Source: Ascaris suum (lineage: Eukaryota > Nematoda > Chromadorea > Rhabditida > Ascarididae). From it: a stretch of 64,000 bases of DNA. The notes beneath the pieces were generated by a model. It ran no database searches. It saw only the letters and a program-made list of their open reading frames with translations, and had not been told where the DNA came from. Positions 14,710 through 29,700 of this stretch are shown piece by piece; position 1 is the first letter of the stretch; each line of letters starts with the position of its first letter. The position numbers were made by a program, and so were the translations under genes. The DNA is taken from contig CM024174.1 of NCBI GenBank assembly GCA_013433145.1, forward strand, positions 11,413,484 through 11,477,483, written 5' to 3'.

Positions 14710-17700
14710 TTATTTCTTAATCCAATAATGAGCGTCCAAACAATTCAGAGGATCGGCCGGATTCAGCGGTGGCAACTGCGCAGCGGTGCCTTGAGCTTTG
14801 AATTGTTCGCGTAACTGGCGCTTCTCAAGTCGCGTTGTATCACCTTCACCTACAAAGGATCCTCTTCATCTTCACCTATAAAGGATCATACATCAATACA
14901 GCACAACACACTCAAACAAACAAAAAAAAAGCTAAACCTGCTCGACATGTTCGCCATTGAATTAAACATCGAAACATTCCAATCTTGTTAAATCGATTTA
15001 AAACCAAATAACTGCCAACAATTCACCTCCCAGTTATTTTTGCATAACACCTTCGATTTACCTGTTAATTATGGGTGAACAGTGACCATTTGACCGATCA
15101 ATAAGCATTGTTATGAAATCACATGAGATAGAAGGACAGACTCGTAGACATAAATGGTCAGCCTTCGTGAACGATCAATATTAACAACATTTCACAAATG
15201 AATGAACGAAAGTCAAAAGTGTTCCGAATGTGTCAACATTACTTCGATAATATCACCTAAACAAATTCAATAAATCCACTGAGGACATAGCAAATCTTAT
15301 TTCTTTTTATAACTAGTGAAATACTACAACTACACCAACGCATGTATTTCCCTCATCCAAATAATATACAATCTTAATCAACCTTCTTAACATGCCACTT
15401 CCATTATATTCTTCCTATATTTCATCCTTTAATATCCCCCTTTTTCTTCACGTTCAATTCCTCCCGATCGTTCTTCAACCATTCTAAACTGTCCTGCTTC
15501 TAATTCTTTTTCTTCGCTCATTTCAATAAATTTTCTACGAGCCTAATAAATCTATAATAATCAGGTCTTAGTGGCAGTGAGAAACGTTCTAAGGAGGCTC
15601 GCCTATGGTCACGCAAAGAAACACAAGCCTTTCAATGCTGAAATGATTTTATACCTATATTGCCTAATTTATGACAGCTCACTCTACGGTTTCGTCTCGG
15701 CGTCTTACATTTTGCCTTTTGAATCTCACCTTACTTTAGCAATTACCAAATATAGTCTATCAGTAAGCCAATCAGTCGAACTTATCAATTTACTCTTTAA
15801 TGATAACATTTATAAATTGAAAAAATTAATAAACTCTGCAAAATTGCACTTGCCCGATACTCATATTCACCTATTAACTTTGAAATGAGTTACAATCATT
15901 CAGACATATTCAAAAATATGCAAATATTTCAAAACTATCTCGATTCACGTTCTACACTGATTCAAAAAAAAAAAAAAAATCGAATTTTCCACAGAAGTCG
16001 AATTAGTTAAACGATGGATGAATTATTCGACAGATTTTATCAGTTGCAAATTTAGTATTCCGCAATTATGAAATTTACCGCTGTATTGACAGGAACACTA
16101 AAATGCGCATATTGCAAAACCCTCTTGCACACTTGCACACACACACACATACACACACCAGCTCGCGCAATAACATATTCTGCGTGCAATTGCATGTAAC
16201 AAGAATTGACCAACCAATGGTGAATGTTTGCGGATTTAGGATATCACTAAACAGGCTGCGATTCCCTTCGTTGGTCTGATTCGACGAAGGCACCTCTCCA
16301 GATGGACTCGCTGCCGCTTGTGATGGCTGTAATTGTAATAGAAGACGTAGAACGCAATGAATTGCATAAAAACCGTCTCTCAGAGTAAAGCCCGCTCAAT
16401 ACAAGCCATGTTTACGAGTTAAAAAATCGTCGCTATGAAAATGAATGCCTAAACTATTTACTGGTCTTCATTTATTAATAAACTGATGCATAAGCACCAC
16501 TTGAATGTTACCGTTGCAGAAGAGTTACTTTCGTTACCATATTTTACCTTGGTTCGGCTTTTTTAAGTATTGCATCACACCGCACACGAGGTAATTTATC
16601 CACACCTGGGAAAATACCGCTAGTTCTTCAAATGATCGAACAGCCTATGCAAACGATTGCTAGTATTTGCCGTTGCATTAGCGTTAGAGAGTGTTAAAAA
16701 CAATGTTCATAGACTTGTATTTCTTCTTAGCCAGGAATCTCACATAACGCCAAATATAGAAAGCAAACTTAAACGAATATAAACTGAAATATAGGATCGC
16801 TATTTTAATCTGACAGATACAAACAAAAATAATTGCAGAGTTAAAATTAAATTCGCTCCTAACTACGCACCCAATCAACAAAGGAATGTCGAAAAGCATT
16901 TATGCAACAAATATTTGAATGTCCCATCACCTGATGAAATCAGCTGCCAATTGCCCTAAAACTCCAACTTATTTAAATGCCATATGTTCCCACACATCGC
17001 GTAGGAATTCCGCGAAAGTATCATACATAACAGCAAGCAGAAATCATTCTCGCTAACACAACAGATTTGAGCCATCCACCTGTTGCCTCGTCAACTTGGG
17101 TCCACAACCGTACTCATTTATTAGTGGTCGACCTCCATTTCCATAAAAATTACGAATCAAAAAATCACCAACCTCCATAAGTCATAAAGAATTGACAGAA
17201 AGTTTCAAAGACTCTCCATGCAGATTCAAGAATGCAACTGCACAGAAAATACAGCCATCGGAGTTACGAGCAAGCCGAGTGACTCTCATTAACGAAGAAA
17301 AAAACGATACTTTTTGCTTTGGTAAAGCACCATCAATTCATTGTCGGGCCCCAAATGCTCAGAAAAGAGGAGTAAATTCAGACACAAGTAAGAAAACGCA
17401 CTTTATGGGCAGCCGGGGTGGTACAAGTGTAGGTCATTGAAGTGACACTGGTCATTCCAAGAACGACGTCAGGTGCAAGCGATGTGCTGCTGCTCGACTG
17501 CATAATTGGTGCAACTGCTGCAGCTGGTCGAGGTACAGGCTGCACCGCTATTGCTGCTGCCGATGCAGCAACGCACGCCGACGGTTGCTCTGTCGTTGTA
17601 CTCTCTCCACAAGCCGCCATGTTATCCGCTATTGAAGACTGCGTCGCTTGCATTTGAACAATATCTGAATTCTATCGCTGATGAACCCTCATGAATTTTT

Positions 17701-20700
17701 AGCAAATATAACCCCAAGATGGGCTCGAAGATATCCAACGCATTTCAGCCAAACCCATTACCGTATTAGGGGATCACTATACGAAAATGAGGCCATTAGC
17801 ATCGGATCAGTGAAACCTCTTCAATCAAATCATCAAATAATAAAGTTTATTAAATTCAGCTAATAAATAAAGAGTATGAGCTCTCATCATAAAGTACGAA
17901 ATAAGCACGTTTAATGCATCGATTAAAATGCTCGAAATCATCTCGCCTTCTTTAACTATAAAGCTCGCAAAATTTAGTCGCTAGCAACTTCCTTCCCCTC
18001 ACTGAAAGAAGTCAAAGGTACGCACCATGCTATAAATTCATTAACACACTTTAAAAGCGGTTGAAATAGTAAGTGAAACGTCGTGGGAAATTTGCTCTCT
18101 ATCTTCAACGAACCAGGAAGTATGCTATTTTCTTTTGCTTTTTGCCACAACACATAGAGGAGCTTTAAGCTCGCTTGAGCGTTAAAAGGTGGCTCAACAG
18201 CAGCTTAACATTAGAAGGAGTATTTCATAGAACCGAAACAAATCGAGCGCATTCACATCTTTCTTGTTGGACCAAGAAATAAAGTCCAGGAAGTTGCCAA
18301 AAATTGAAGACGCATATACAAACCGAAGGATATAGCATACTTGGAATTTACAATCTCAAAACCCTCTATGGCAAACCGAAAATTCTGATTGGGGTCACCT
18401 GAAAAAATTCAACTTATCCATTAAATTTCGCTCAAATGATTCCTCTTAATCAGTATTTCATCCAATATTGCCTCTTTTAATTCCCTTGAGACTATGCAAA
18501 GAGAACCTCCGTTCGTAGAGAGTGAAGGAGTTGATTGAGAAGACACACATGATTGTTGCACATTTTGCGCAAATATTTCATTCTTGGAAGTAGGCTGCGA
18601 ATTGTTGTTGCTTATATTATTGGTCGCATCTGGCAACGTTGTGGTAGAATTCGTTGACCCTGTTTGCAATTGCTGACTTGAAGGCATCAATGGAGTGGGA
18701 AGATTTGCATTCAAAGGTGAGCTCATTAAATCCTGGAAATATTACCCGTAGTTTTCAGCGTCCACCTAAAATTTCTTGCAATATCTCAAGCAAAACAAAC
18801 CTACTTAATAAATAAAATTCTTTCATGCAACTTCCAAAAAGGCTTGCTTATTTCATCTGTTGATAAATTCAGCTTAACCAGTAACTCCATCGACATTCGG
18901 CCTCTTTCATAGTCCGAAATATTATGCACTAGATGATCGTTTACTCATTTATCGCTTAAAAGTTCAAAGTTCAAATCAATAAAATGAAGAATAAACGAAA
19001 CGATTCAAAAATATGATGAAGGATTAAGTTTTGGACTCAGTTAAATTCACAAGAGACCCACATCGAAGCAGCTTACCAATACTCTTATCATTGCACCAAC
19101 TTATCAGTAAAGATAGGCGATGCTTAGGTAAAAACATGCTGGTGTTTTAAATTCACTTTCAGAATAACCCATAGTTAACTCATCAACAGATGAACAGAAA
19201 AAAGGCAGAACATAAGGTTTAAATTTTAACAGTTGGGGCAAGTGTCTCTAACCAAAAATAGCATTATCACTACATCATCGGAAATTATAAAAAATATGAC
19301 TGAAAAAGTAACAAATTCAAGTGAAGTAGGCGTATATGGTGCCGCATTCTGCACTGTAGAAGCTAGTGTATGCGATACTGCAGGTGGTTGTTTGATCACT
19401 GACGTAGAAGATGGTATAGCCGCCATGTTCGATGACTCGACATTCTACAAAAAAATAAAATCAAGTCACACAAACATTCCGCGCTATTTACTACGTTTAA
19501 ATCTTGAGTGATTAGAATGCCATTATAAATGATAACAATTCTCCTCAAAAATTTGAATTTTTTTGTCGTTATTTTTTATTGAAACGCCCTAAATTATACG
19601 GCAATATTTGCCCTAAGAATTTCAACATTGCCATCTAGCGATAAAACTCGATATCTGCGCTCAGTTATCGCAAAATATGAGAAAACAATCGAGAAGTTAC
19701 CCTAGAAGTACCACTACTTATATCTTTCTTATTGGACGGTAATCCCCTTCTAGATGTAGACTGCTGACCTGCCCTCATCATTTCTTATCTTCATTCACAG
19801 TCGATGCACTGCCTTCTTTCCTGCTGCATGCCCACTCATCACCGATACTGATTGAAACCAACATCACCTTCCTTCGCAGTTGAATGATTTAAAAAAATCG
19901 ACCTTGCTATAAGCCAAAAACAAGCATGCTTTTATGGAATGTTTTCAGAGAGGAAGCACCGATTTTTGCAAAACTACAAACGATTCGTAAAAAAGCTGTA
20001 ACCTTGATGTGAGATTGAAGCATAGAGGGTGACTGATTCAACAATCTGCCACTGCCATAAATCAGCGATTCGGGTTCGTTAAAAGGCTCTGATGCCATGG
20101 TGAAAGAACACCTGATTCAGAACTAGTGAGTGCAGAAGGCGCGAATGGTGACTGAAGTTGTGATGCTGAAGCCGGGTGTGACTGTGGCTGAAAGAGATTC
20201 ATTTCTATAGTACCAGCGCGCAAGCATTTAGTTTAATTGTTGCTCAATGTCCATCGATGAGCACAACGGTAGTGCTTACCGTGCTCGAGCTTATCTACTT
20301 GTATCAATTGCATAATTTGCAACCACCCACCTTGTCGCTTCAGGAGTCTGTATCAAATTTAACGAATTCGATAATTTAAGAGGAAGACGGGCAAGGAAAC
20401 TGAGGAAATAGCATTTGTGGAAGTCGACGAACAACCTCGAAAATATCGTCAGAAGGATGCAATTCGCTTACGAAACATTCATTCCACTTCTTCCTTCAAT
20501 TTCATTTTTTATCTCGGCTCTTCTCTTCTATCCTTCATCTCCCTTGAGCTATTTTGTTGCCCAGTCGTCTTTAACTCCTTTTTCCTCCTATTCGTCAAAA
20601 TATACCATTTATTTATTTATTTTTATTTTTGCTATTTATTGTAGTCTAATATTTCTGCACTCGCTATATCTGAAGTAATTTGATCTGATCTAAACAGAGA

Positions 20701-23700
20701 TGAAAATGTGCTCTAATAAGTCCCTTTCGTGATCAATTATTAAAATATGTACGCACAACGCCTTCGATTCTATGTCTGAAACCTTTAATCGCTCACTTCG
20801 TTTAATAGGGCAAAAAAAAAATTTGTCAAATTGTCCTAAAAATCGTTATAATAACTCTAAAATCCGTCAACAATAACATTAGCACTTATAATTGAACGAA
20901 TCAATAAATTTCGCGATTTTCAATTGTTTTATCGATTGCTATATTTCACAGTTTTCGCCTTTTATTTCGAACTCTCAATTAATAAACTCGCCAAGAAATT
21001 TACAACACTCATCAACTATTCGCCATTACATAACAAAAAAATATATAACGAATGAAAGATCTTTTTCGCAATTGCCTAAATTTATAAAGCCTATTACCAT
21101 AATGCAACAACATATACTAGGATACCTTGGCATTATTCCCCCCTCCCCCACCCCACGCTAGGATATCTTGACATTATTCCTCCCCCCCCCCCCCATACTA
21201 GGACATCTTGGCATTATTCCCCCTCCCCCACCCCATACTAGGATACCTTGGCATTATTCCCTCTCCCCCACCCCATACTAGGATACCTTGGCATTATTCC
21301 CCCCCCCCCCATATACTAGGACACCTTAGCATTATTCCTCCCCCCCCCATACTAGGACATCTTGGCATTATTCCCCCCCCCCCCCCCATACTAGGACACC
21401 TTAGCATTATTCCTCCCCCCCATACTAGGACATCTTGGCATTATTCCCCCTCCCCCACCCCATACTAGGATACCTTGGCATTATTCCCCCTCCCCCACCC
21501 CATATTAGGATGCCTTGGCATTATTCCCTCCCCCCACCCCACCTAAAATCTAAAATTTCTACAAATATTTGAGAGGTAAAAATCATCTCTTCGCTCATTG
21601 TTTATATCATCATTAAGCATTAACATTAAAAATAACCAACACTTCCAAAATCACAAAATGAAAAAATTATTTTAAAAATCATTTATTAGAAAGTTCAAAA
21701 AAAGACCCACCATGAAACTGCCTGTTGAAATGATAGATGCAGCGTTCGGTGCAGATAGCTGGTTACAAGTCGGCGTCTGACCTGATGACGTTTGCTGTTG
21801 AGCCGGTCCGATAACAGAGCCACAGACTCCAGTCGGCATCGAAACACATGAAGCGATATTAGATCTACTCGCCAAATGCATATTGCTCGGAGTGGCAGTG
21901 GTGGATGGATTAGGATTTACGTATGTCTCTGACATACAAGTTGCCTGTGGCATCAACGGTTGTGATGGGCTTGCAAATGGAACCTGCTGATGCTGTAGTG
22001 GGATACCTGAACTCAACGAATACGTACTGGTGGGTTGCTTCTGCGTTGTTACTGAAGCAAAGGAAGTGGCCATTTTGCAAGTGTTGTTTGAATGTAATTG
22101 CTGCGGTATAGTTGCCGATGGAAGCAATTGTTCGGATGGTAACGAACTTACATTATTATCAATATGCATTCGCGTTGCAGTTGGTTGTGACTGCTGAACT
22201 ACCTGCGGTTGATTTCCTTGTTGAGGACCCAAATGTAGTGGTTGCTGAGGAATGCTCGTCTGACTGGTATAAAGAGGAGCATTCTGGAAGCACTGCACCG
22301 GATTCTGTGGCATCTGTGACATACTCTGCGAATGCTGTACCGAATTACATGATAGGCTGGTCTGATTCTGAGAGGAATGCAATAAGTTTGAAGCACCTAC
22401 AACCTGCTGCCATGCAGGAGCATTAGAGACAGCCGGCTGCGCAAAACAACCACCACTGGCCGGCGGTAAAGATTGAACACTGGTCGAAGGTGGGATGACT
22501 GGTGGTTGCTGATTTTGTAAGCCCAACGAAGCGACAGGTGTAAGTGGTGCGAAGCGTGAAACATTCGGCGATTGCACTGATATGGGTACTTGGTAGTGCA
22601 AAGGCTGTTGAGATGGACCCTGTTGGGGTTGCGGTTGCATACTTTGAGGTAACATATTCCTCATGGTCGCACCAGTAGCAGGAGGTACCCCACCTGCTAA
22701 ACCAATTCCAGAATGTAGTGGTTGTGTTAAAGTCGCATTCGGCGCCATAGACGAAGATGAAGCGAACGCAGCACCAGTGCCTCTCGAATAAGCTGAAACT
22801 GTTCAAATTGGAAAGAAAATAGGCTTACGATCTCTCTTGGATATGCTGACAAGCGAAAATCATTCAATTCAATGGATCGCTTAGATGCATCAAATAATAC
22901 TATCATAAAATCTTCCACTTATAAAAGGAAAACCACTGAGAGGGAAAACAAAGCCGAATTCCTAGCAAATATCAATCTCAAACGATATACTTAGGAAAGA
23001 AAGATTGAGAATGAAAAAGTCGTTGATTGACGTTGCCAAAGTTCTCATCCAATAGAAAAGGTGATGGGTAAGGTAAGATCATAATTTCATTTGCATAATT
23101 TAGAGAGAAAATGATATTTTGCTCGTAACACAAATGGGAGTCAGTTCCATTTTTAAGTAAAAACTCGAAAAAATGGCTACCTTCCGTCATCATTTTTTTT
23201 TTCAGAGAGAAGTAAAAAGAATTTTTGGAATTTCTTTTCAAAAAAATAAAAGAATTTCCTCTCAATAAGCAAAAAACGCCATAGAAAAATAGATTTTTGT
23301 GAGTAAAATCTATTTTTATCGTTAAATGTTCGATTTTTTTTTCTTTCAGTTTGCAAATTTCTCAATTGTGAATTTCATCAATTTGCTCAATTAAACGATG
23401 CAATGCGCTCTCTTCTTGTGAACATCATTCATCATTTATTTCGATCAAAATTCTTATTGCAGCTATGAATATTTACCTTCACAACAAAAATGTTCTCCAT
23501 TCTCTTTATGTTAATCTAAATTGTTCATTGATTCGTTTATTTTTATTTTTATTTAACTCATTTAATTTTATTATTTAGCGTTAAATATTAACTTAACTAA
23601 ATTTAACACAAATTATTTAACTATCATCCAAATTTTACTGATGCTGACAGCCTAAGCAGCCAGCTGGGCAACAGAAGTCGATCAAAGACGGCGCAACTGT

Positions 23701-26700
23701 CTGGAAAATGAATTGAACGTTTCCTCGCCTCAATATTTCTTACAAAACCGCTCTTGCAATTATTCTTGCTTGAAAGATCACCAACTAATATTATCGCATT
23801 TTATCCATTTATGAGCTTTGACCGTGTTTTATTAACTCTCGTTGGATGAGGGAAGGAAAAGGCTGCTTCCTAAAATTCGCACTACACATAGACCGGCGAC
23901 TTTTTATCTTTCATATCATAAACATCAAACTGCATAAAAACTATCGTTATATACGTGGTATTTCACAACAACGCATCTTTAGCGCGGTTCACAACAAACC
24001 GTTTGATTACGTTACTGCACTCAGCCTATGCGCCAAATCCCGACCCGCATAAGCAAATGATCCAAGCCTTTCATTCGTACAAATCTACATATCCACTCGT
24101 CATTTGCACTTGAATTTGAATATATACACATCACTTTCTAGTGCTCTAGGAATCTGGCAATGGGCAGTGATTTACATCCACATTGCAAACTTATAACGAT
24201 AGAGAGTTGGAACTTGACGCTAGTGAACAAATAAATGAAAGAAAAAGGTTTATATTCGTAGAATTATCTGTATCATAGAATTACCTCTGATCTGTATCAG
24301 CGACGAGAGCAATACAACTATGATCGACAAAGATGAATCGTGATAACAAAACGACATATTCAATACGATAAAACAATATAACACATTTAGTAAGCGTTTG
24401 CAAACAATCAGCGCAAATGGGAATTTCCACTGAATGAGAATATCGCGTTATTAAGAGCCCGCATCCACTTTTAGCTAACTAATTTACCTGCCAGCATAAA
24501 AATAAACACACCTTGAGCATACGGTGGAAATGCAGGTGAACATGGGGGCATAACCCCAACGTGATGCTGTTGCGATGATGGTGGCAGCTGCCCGGCTATC
24601 TTACTTCGATAGTACGATAAATAATCTTTCAGTCGCGCATTTCCTCCACTTGGTGGCGGTCCACCTAGACAAATGACCCATTAAAAACCTTCCGTTCGAA
24701 TGATTTTTTTAAAAGAGGTTTTTGAACTTCTTTCAAATAAATTGCAGAGAAAGAGGGAAAGAAATAACCGGAGCTGCAATAAAAAACCTGATACCTGCAT
24801 TCGGTGGATATTCCACCGACGACTGTAAGCTCGAAGATGAAGAATCCATTTGTTGAATACGGAATTGTTCCATGGTTTCTCTTGCCTCTCGTGCCATTCG
24901 TAACTCGCGCTTTTGTTCCTCTAATCGCTGCTTTTCTTTTTCTTTTGCAATTTTTTCCTCTTCGTCTGTAAATAACTCAAAAATATCCTCGATTAAATCG
25001 TCATCATCATCTCCTAAATATCCACCACTAAAGACGCTTTTTTTCATCGATCAGAAATTATTACCACCTACAGCTACAACAATCTTAGTTAATAATACCC
25101 TCAGTAGCCACAATATTGAAGCCAAACATGAAAAAATGGCCACTTCAAAAACTCCACTTCGCCATATAAGAGAATTCAACGAACATGCATTCTCGACTCC
25201 TTCCATCGCCTCATCTAAAGTTCGCACAAGAGAGAAAAGTGTCGAATAGAATTTCAAGCCTTCATCAGCTTTCTGGAGAACATCCATATAGACATCATAG
25301 GCGGCCGTCAATGCGAGAATCTGATCCGCTCGACTAAAATCCAAAAATCTATTAGGAATTATGACATACTGGCGCAATTCTTATAGCACATTGGTGATAT
25401 CCTTCTATGTTCCAAACATAGTAAGCAATGAAGACCTCATACGCGTCTTCTTCCCTAAACGAAAAAATCATTAGCTAATAAAGTGTACATCAATAACAAG
25501 AGCTCAGTGCAATAATGCGTACTACAATAAATATTGCCGTATCAAACAAACACAAGCCCCCTCCAAAAAATACCGTCGCAAAGAGTGACTTGACTCTTTC
25601 GAATTTATAACGACCTATTGTTTCTCTGGGCTAATAAAGGATTTATTACGGTTCGTCTTTGTTGAAAAGCAAACTGTATTCATTGAACGCATATTTGTTT
25701 ACCTTCTCCATTAAAGTTCAATGAAGATTTCCTCATCACGAACATTTTAATGAGTGCCTCGGGTATCCTTGAACACTAAAAGATTCTATATCTCGCGATA
25801 TAAAAAACTTCATTTTTAAGCTACCCAATACCATCAACTTCATGCTTAATAATCCAATCTCATAGCTCACTATTAGAAAATGAGATAGTACCACCCTGTA
25901 TTTCCATGCGCCCGAATGTCACTAGGTACTTTCAGCGCCCCTATTAGTCGACTTTTAATGGTGCCCATGATGACTCCTCTAAGATATTAGTGCTGTTTTT
26001 CTTCCATTTCAACTGAGCTTCCCTTCGTTACGCTATGCTAAGCTGATGTTACCCTTCCAATATGATGCATCCATTATTCAACGTTTCGAACTTACAGAAA
26101 GTTCACTAGGTTGGAAAAACAAGCAGATAACATATTATCATACCTCTTATTCAGCTCCATAACTTGACGTCTGCAATCAGCAAAACTTGCATTCGCCTCT
26201 GTCAACGCCGCCAGAATCTTCGTTTGCGCAGCTAGATTCATGTCGATTAACCGAACCACCTCGTCATGCTTCTTCAACTCTTTGCTATACAAATCCTTAA
26301 AAGATAATCATGCTATTAAAAATGCTTTTATCTCTGCACTAAAATTAAACACATCGAATGATTTCCATTCACATTTATGGTAATATATGCAGTCGGCAAT
26401 GATATGATGATAGCTGTTCCACTCGGATCAGCTAAACTTGCACATCACGATTATATCATTGAAAAATCTGATAAAGTAAATTACATTTTTTTTCCTCTCT
26501 TTTCCCTCTTCGTCATAGAACAGTGATTTGTAATCAGATAACCATATTAAAGAGCACTCCACAAGCCAAACAATCGTCCTACCCATAAAACTAGAATTTA
26601 AAGCACTCAAAAAACAACCAAAAGATGATTCGTCGATCAACAAAATAAAACCACAACGTACCGCATTATCAACATCTTTTTCGGCAAGGCATTTCGCGGT

Positions 26701-29700
26701 GATATCATCACTTTCAACATCCTTGCTAAGTGTGTCCAGCAACTGACGGCGTTGTGCTCGCATTTCCTCTGTTTTATCGAGCATTCTCTTCAGTTGTGCA
26801 CCCTCGGCTGTTTCTGCTAAAACAACCTTCAAATACACACCAAAACCAACATTAAAAATCAATCGACTTAGAAGATATCAGTAAAAACGTTTGACAAGGA
26901 TATCTCCCCCCCCCCCCCCTCCTTCCGACATTCCTTTATGTTCGACCACTCATACACTCAAGTGGCATCAACAATGGTACAATAAAAAATATAATATACT
27001 ATATATTAATGGTATAAATGATATAAATGGTAAATATTATCAACAGTGATATAAATATAAATATATTCCATCCATATATAAAACATCATATATTCCTCGT
27101 ACGATATAATCAGTCATATTCATATACGACAAGTGGAAGTGCATTGCATCCAGATTAAGCATTTCACCCAATATGCACAATCAAAAGCATTCATGCAATT
27201 TGCAAACACCAAATTTGTACTCCAATCTTTTCCAGCACTTTCAGTGCAACTCAAGGAAGTATTCCGTAGATAAGCATAAATTTAAACGATTCGAGAGCAA
27301 TGTCTAAAATTATTCAAAAATGGATGTGTGTAATATAAGAAAATAAACGAAACGAACATGGCTTCACAACGGGACCGGAAATACGACGATTCAACTCATT
27401 TAGTGGCATCGCCAACACACGCAAATTCTCCGAATGGGCTGCTATAGCTCGTTGAAGTTGCGCGTTATTTGTCCTAAAAAAGAAAAAGAAATGCCCACAA
27501 TTATTCAAAAAATCCAAATATTCCAAAATTGATACTATATATTTGTCTACGTTCAGGTACATCTATCAAATCTATATCAAATGATCTTTGATTTCTGCAA
27601 TTTAAAAACCGAAACGATGAATTAAACGGTTAGAAATTCAAAAAAAAAAAAAAAATCATACCTTGCTTTCATATGATGTTCACTGATCCTTTCGAGCTCT
27701 TTTTTTATCGCTTTGAAACCAACATCGCTGACCTGAAAAAAACCAAAAAACCCTTCGAAACAAATCTCGTTGAGCAAGCATTTCGAATAAGGGCGGCTAT
27801 ATTATATAAGACTCCTCAAATTTTATATTAAATCCAAGACTTTTACTTGCTTTATATACTTTATTTAATTATATTAATCAGCACAGCATTCATCATACTG
27901 CTTCCACTTGTTCCGATTCAACGCTTCTCTGATCTAGTCGGGTCCTGCGATCGCCTCTTACGGAAGAAATAAAAAGAACATCCAAAACTATCACCATTAA
28001 TATCTATCAAACATAACTTAATTACTTCAGTCTCTAATAACTACCTTGGCCATTACAGTCAGTCGGATCGCAATTATTTACACGGCAAACAATAATGCTC
28101 TCAATCTTCTCTCTTTTACTCCTCGAAGAAGAAGCAAGTCGCAGTATCAACTTAGCTCGCAACCAATTTTGGACCGATGAGGTGTCTAGATGTTTTTTGA
28201 GATGATGGAGCGGAATCGAAAAAAAAAAACTGCGGAAATGAGAACCAAGTCAGGAGAGTCGATTGCCGAAAGACGGTTGTGAAGATCGTCAAGTTTATGA
28301 TCAGCTTCGATTGCACAATGACCAACACCTGTAAATCACCTCTCTTTACCTGTACTCAGCTCACCTTTAGGAATCATATGAAACAAACTGTGCACAAACC
28401 AAAATGGTAAACTCGATAATCCTCCCCTCCTCCCTCCCCCCCCCCCCCCCACCCCTATACTCTCCTTTAAACACAGCAAAGTTCATTCCGCTCTAATTTT
28501 TTTTCCACAGAAATTCAATCACAAGTATTTTAATCTCATTTCATTGTGAGATGCTTTATATACTTTCGGCAAAAAAGAAGATGGAAGGAAGGAAATCCAG
28601 CACAGAAAGATGAGCGCAACTATGAAGCGACAGAAAACCGATGTTGGTTATGCGCAGCGAGATATCCGATGTCGACAACCGCCCCCCCCCCCTCCCCCCC
28701 TCCGAAAAAAAACAACATAAATTCACAGAACTTTTTCAAAAAAAAAAAAATCGATGCAAACATACGCTGCAATTTATCAAGTAGATCGGGGAAAGCATCC
28801 GGTTGAGCGTTGAATGCCGCACTCCTCTCTAACAACATCTCGGGCAATTTCAGCTCATCCACCGATTTATCGAGGTTGATTTCCTCCAATTGCAATGATA
28901 ACAAATATTCGCTGAAAATATTTAATATTCACATCAACAAACCCGTAAAACTCAGATGGCCACCTACGTATTGCAAAGTGGATCATACATAAAAAGATCC
29001 CAGACATTATATGACGCAAAAAAAATTGATAAACAAGCCATCGCGTATTCTTTAGGATCTCATTCGAAAATACGAAAACAACAGCAATTCCTTCCAAGCA
29101 ATGAGAAAGGAAACGAATGAAAAGGATTACCACTGGACACTCATCTAGGATATCGATAAATTATCATCAAACCTTTGAATTATATTTTCAACTTCCGAGA
29201 AATGAGTCATAGTCGCGGAAGAATTTAATATTCAAGAAGTAAGAGAGTTGAATAAGCGAGCAATCACTTATTCAACAACTATCTAATCAATGAACATAGC
29301 AACTTTAAATTCATTTACTGAAGAAACCATAATCGTTCTGATCGTTCATTCATTCTCGACATGTTATTTTTGATTAACGAAAATCGGCCTGAAAGGGTTC
29401 TTCTCAATTTTATGGGATCAAGCAAGGGTTGCAATTTTCTCAATATTGGTAGAGGTGCGGTAGAGTTTAGGATGAAGAGAATGGAGAACGCAATGACCTC
29501 AAATAAAAAAACGTTCTCCTGCTTTCAGCTACTGGAGCGAAAGGGAGTTTGGAAGCCTTCACATTATGTGACTGCAAAAAAAAGGAAATGAGGGAGAGAA
29601 CCGACAGGCACCGGTAATCCCAAGTCAATTTCGTGCTTTCATTACACACAAAAAAACGGCACTAAGAGAGACAAAAAAGGGTTAAAAAAGGTTAATTTGC

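Larger units (their letters stand above)
24795..28911 (-). other. Exons 11-18: V-type coiled-coil region and charged helix
   Basis: These exons encode about residues 404-751. They follow the central HD-PTP coiled coils segment by segment: DKSVDELKLPEMLLERSAAF, AIEADHKLDDLHNRLSAID, VGFKAIKKELERISEHH, TNNAQLQRAIAAHSENLRVL, LKRMLDKTEEMRAQRRQLL, SDDITAKCLAEKDVD, KHDEVVRLIDMNLAAQTKIL, and LTAAYDVYMDVLQKADEG before a stretch starting FYSTLF. Exon 18 adds a highly charged helix (KEKEKQRLEEQKRELRMA) and then turns Ser-rich. Exon 12 to 13 uses a GTTCTC donor; exons 14 and 17 use GTTCGT. Exon 16 has two usable phase-2 donors, GTATGA at 26143 and a stronger GTAAGT at 26095; the first gives the ungapped match. 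Confidence 0.92.

Noticed and set aside
21208..21468. Plus-strand ORF of repeated Gly-Ile-Ile-Pro units
   Set aside because: It follows from the intronic minisatellite, antisense to the EGO-2-like gene.
22112..22426. Plus-strand 104-residue ORF and other ORFs over 21.9-22.8 kb
   Set aside because: Shadows of the large Gln/Pro-rich exon 20 on the minus strand.
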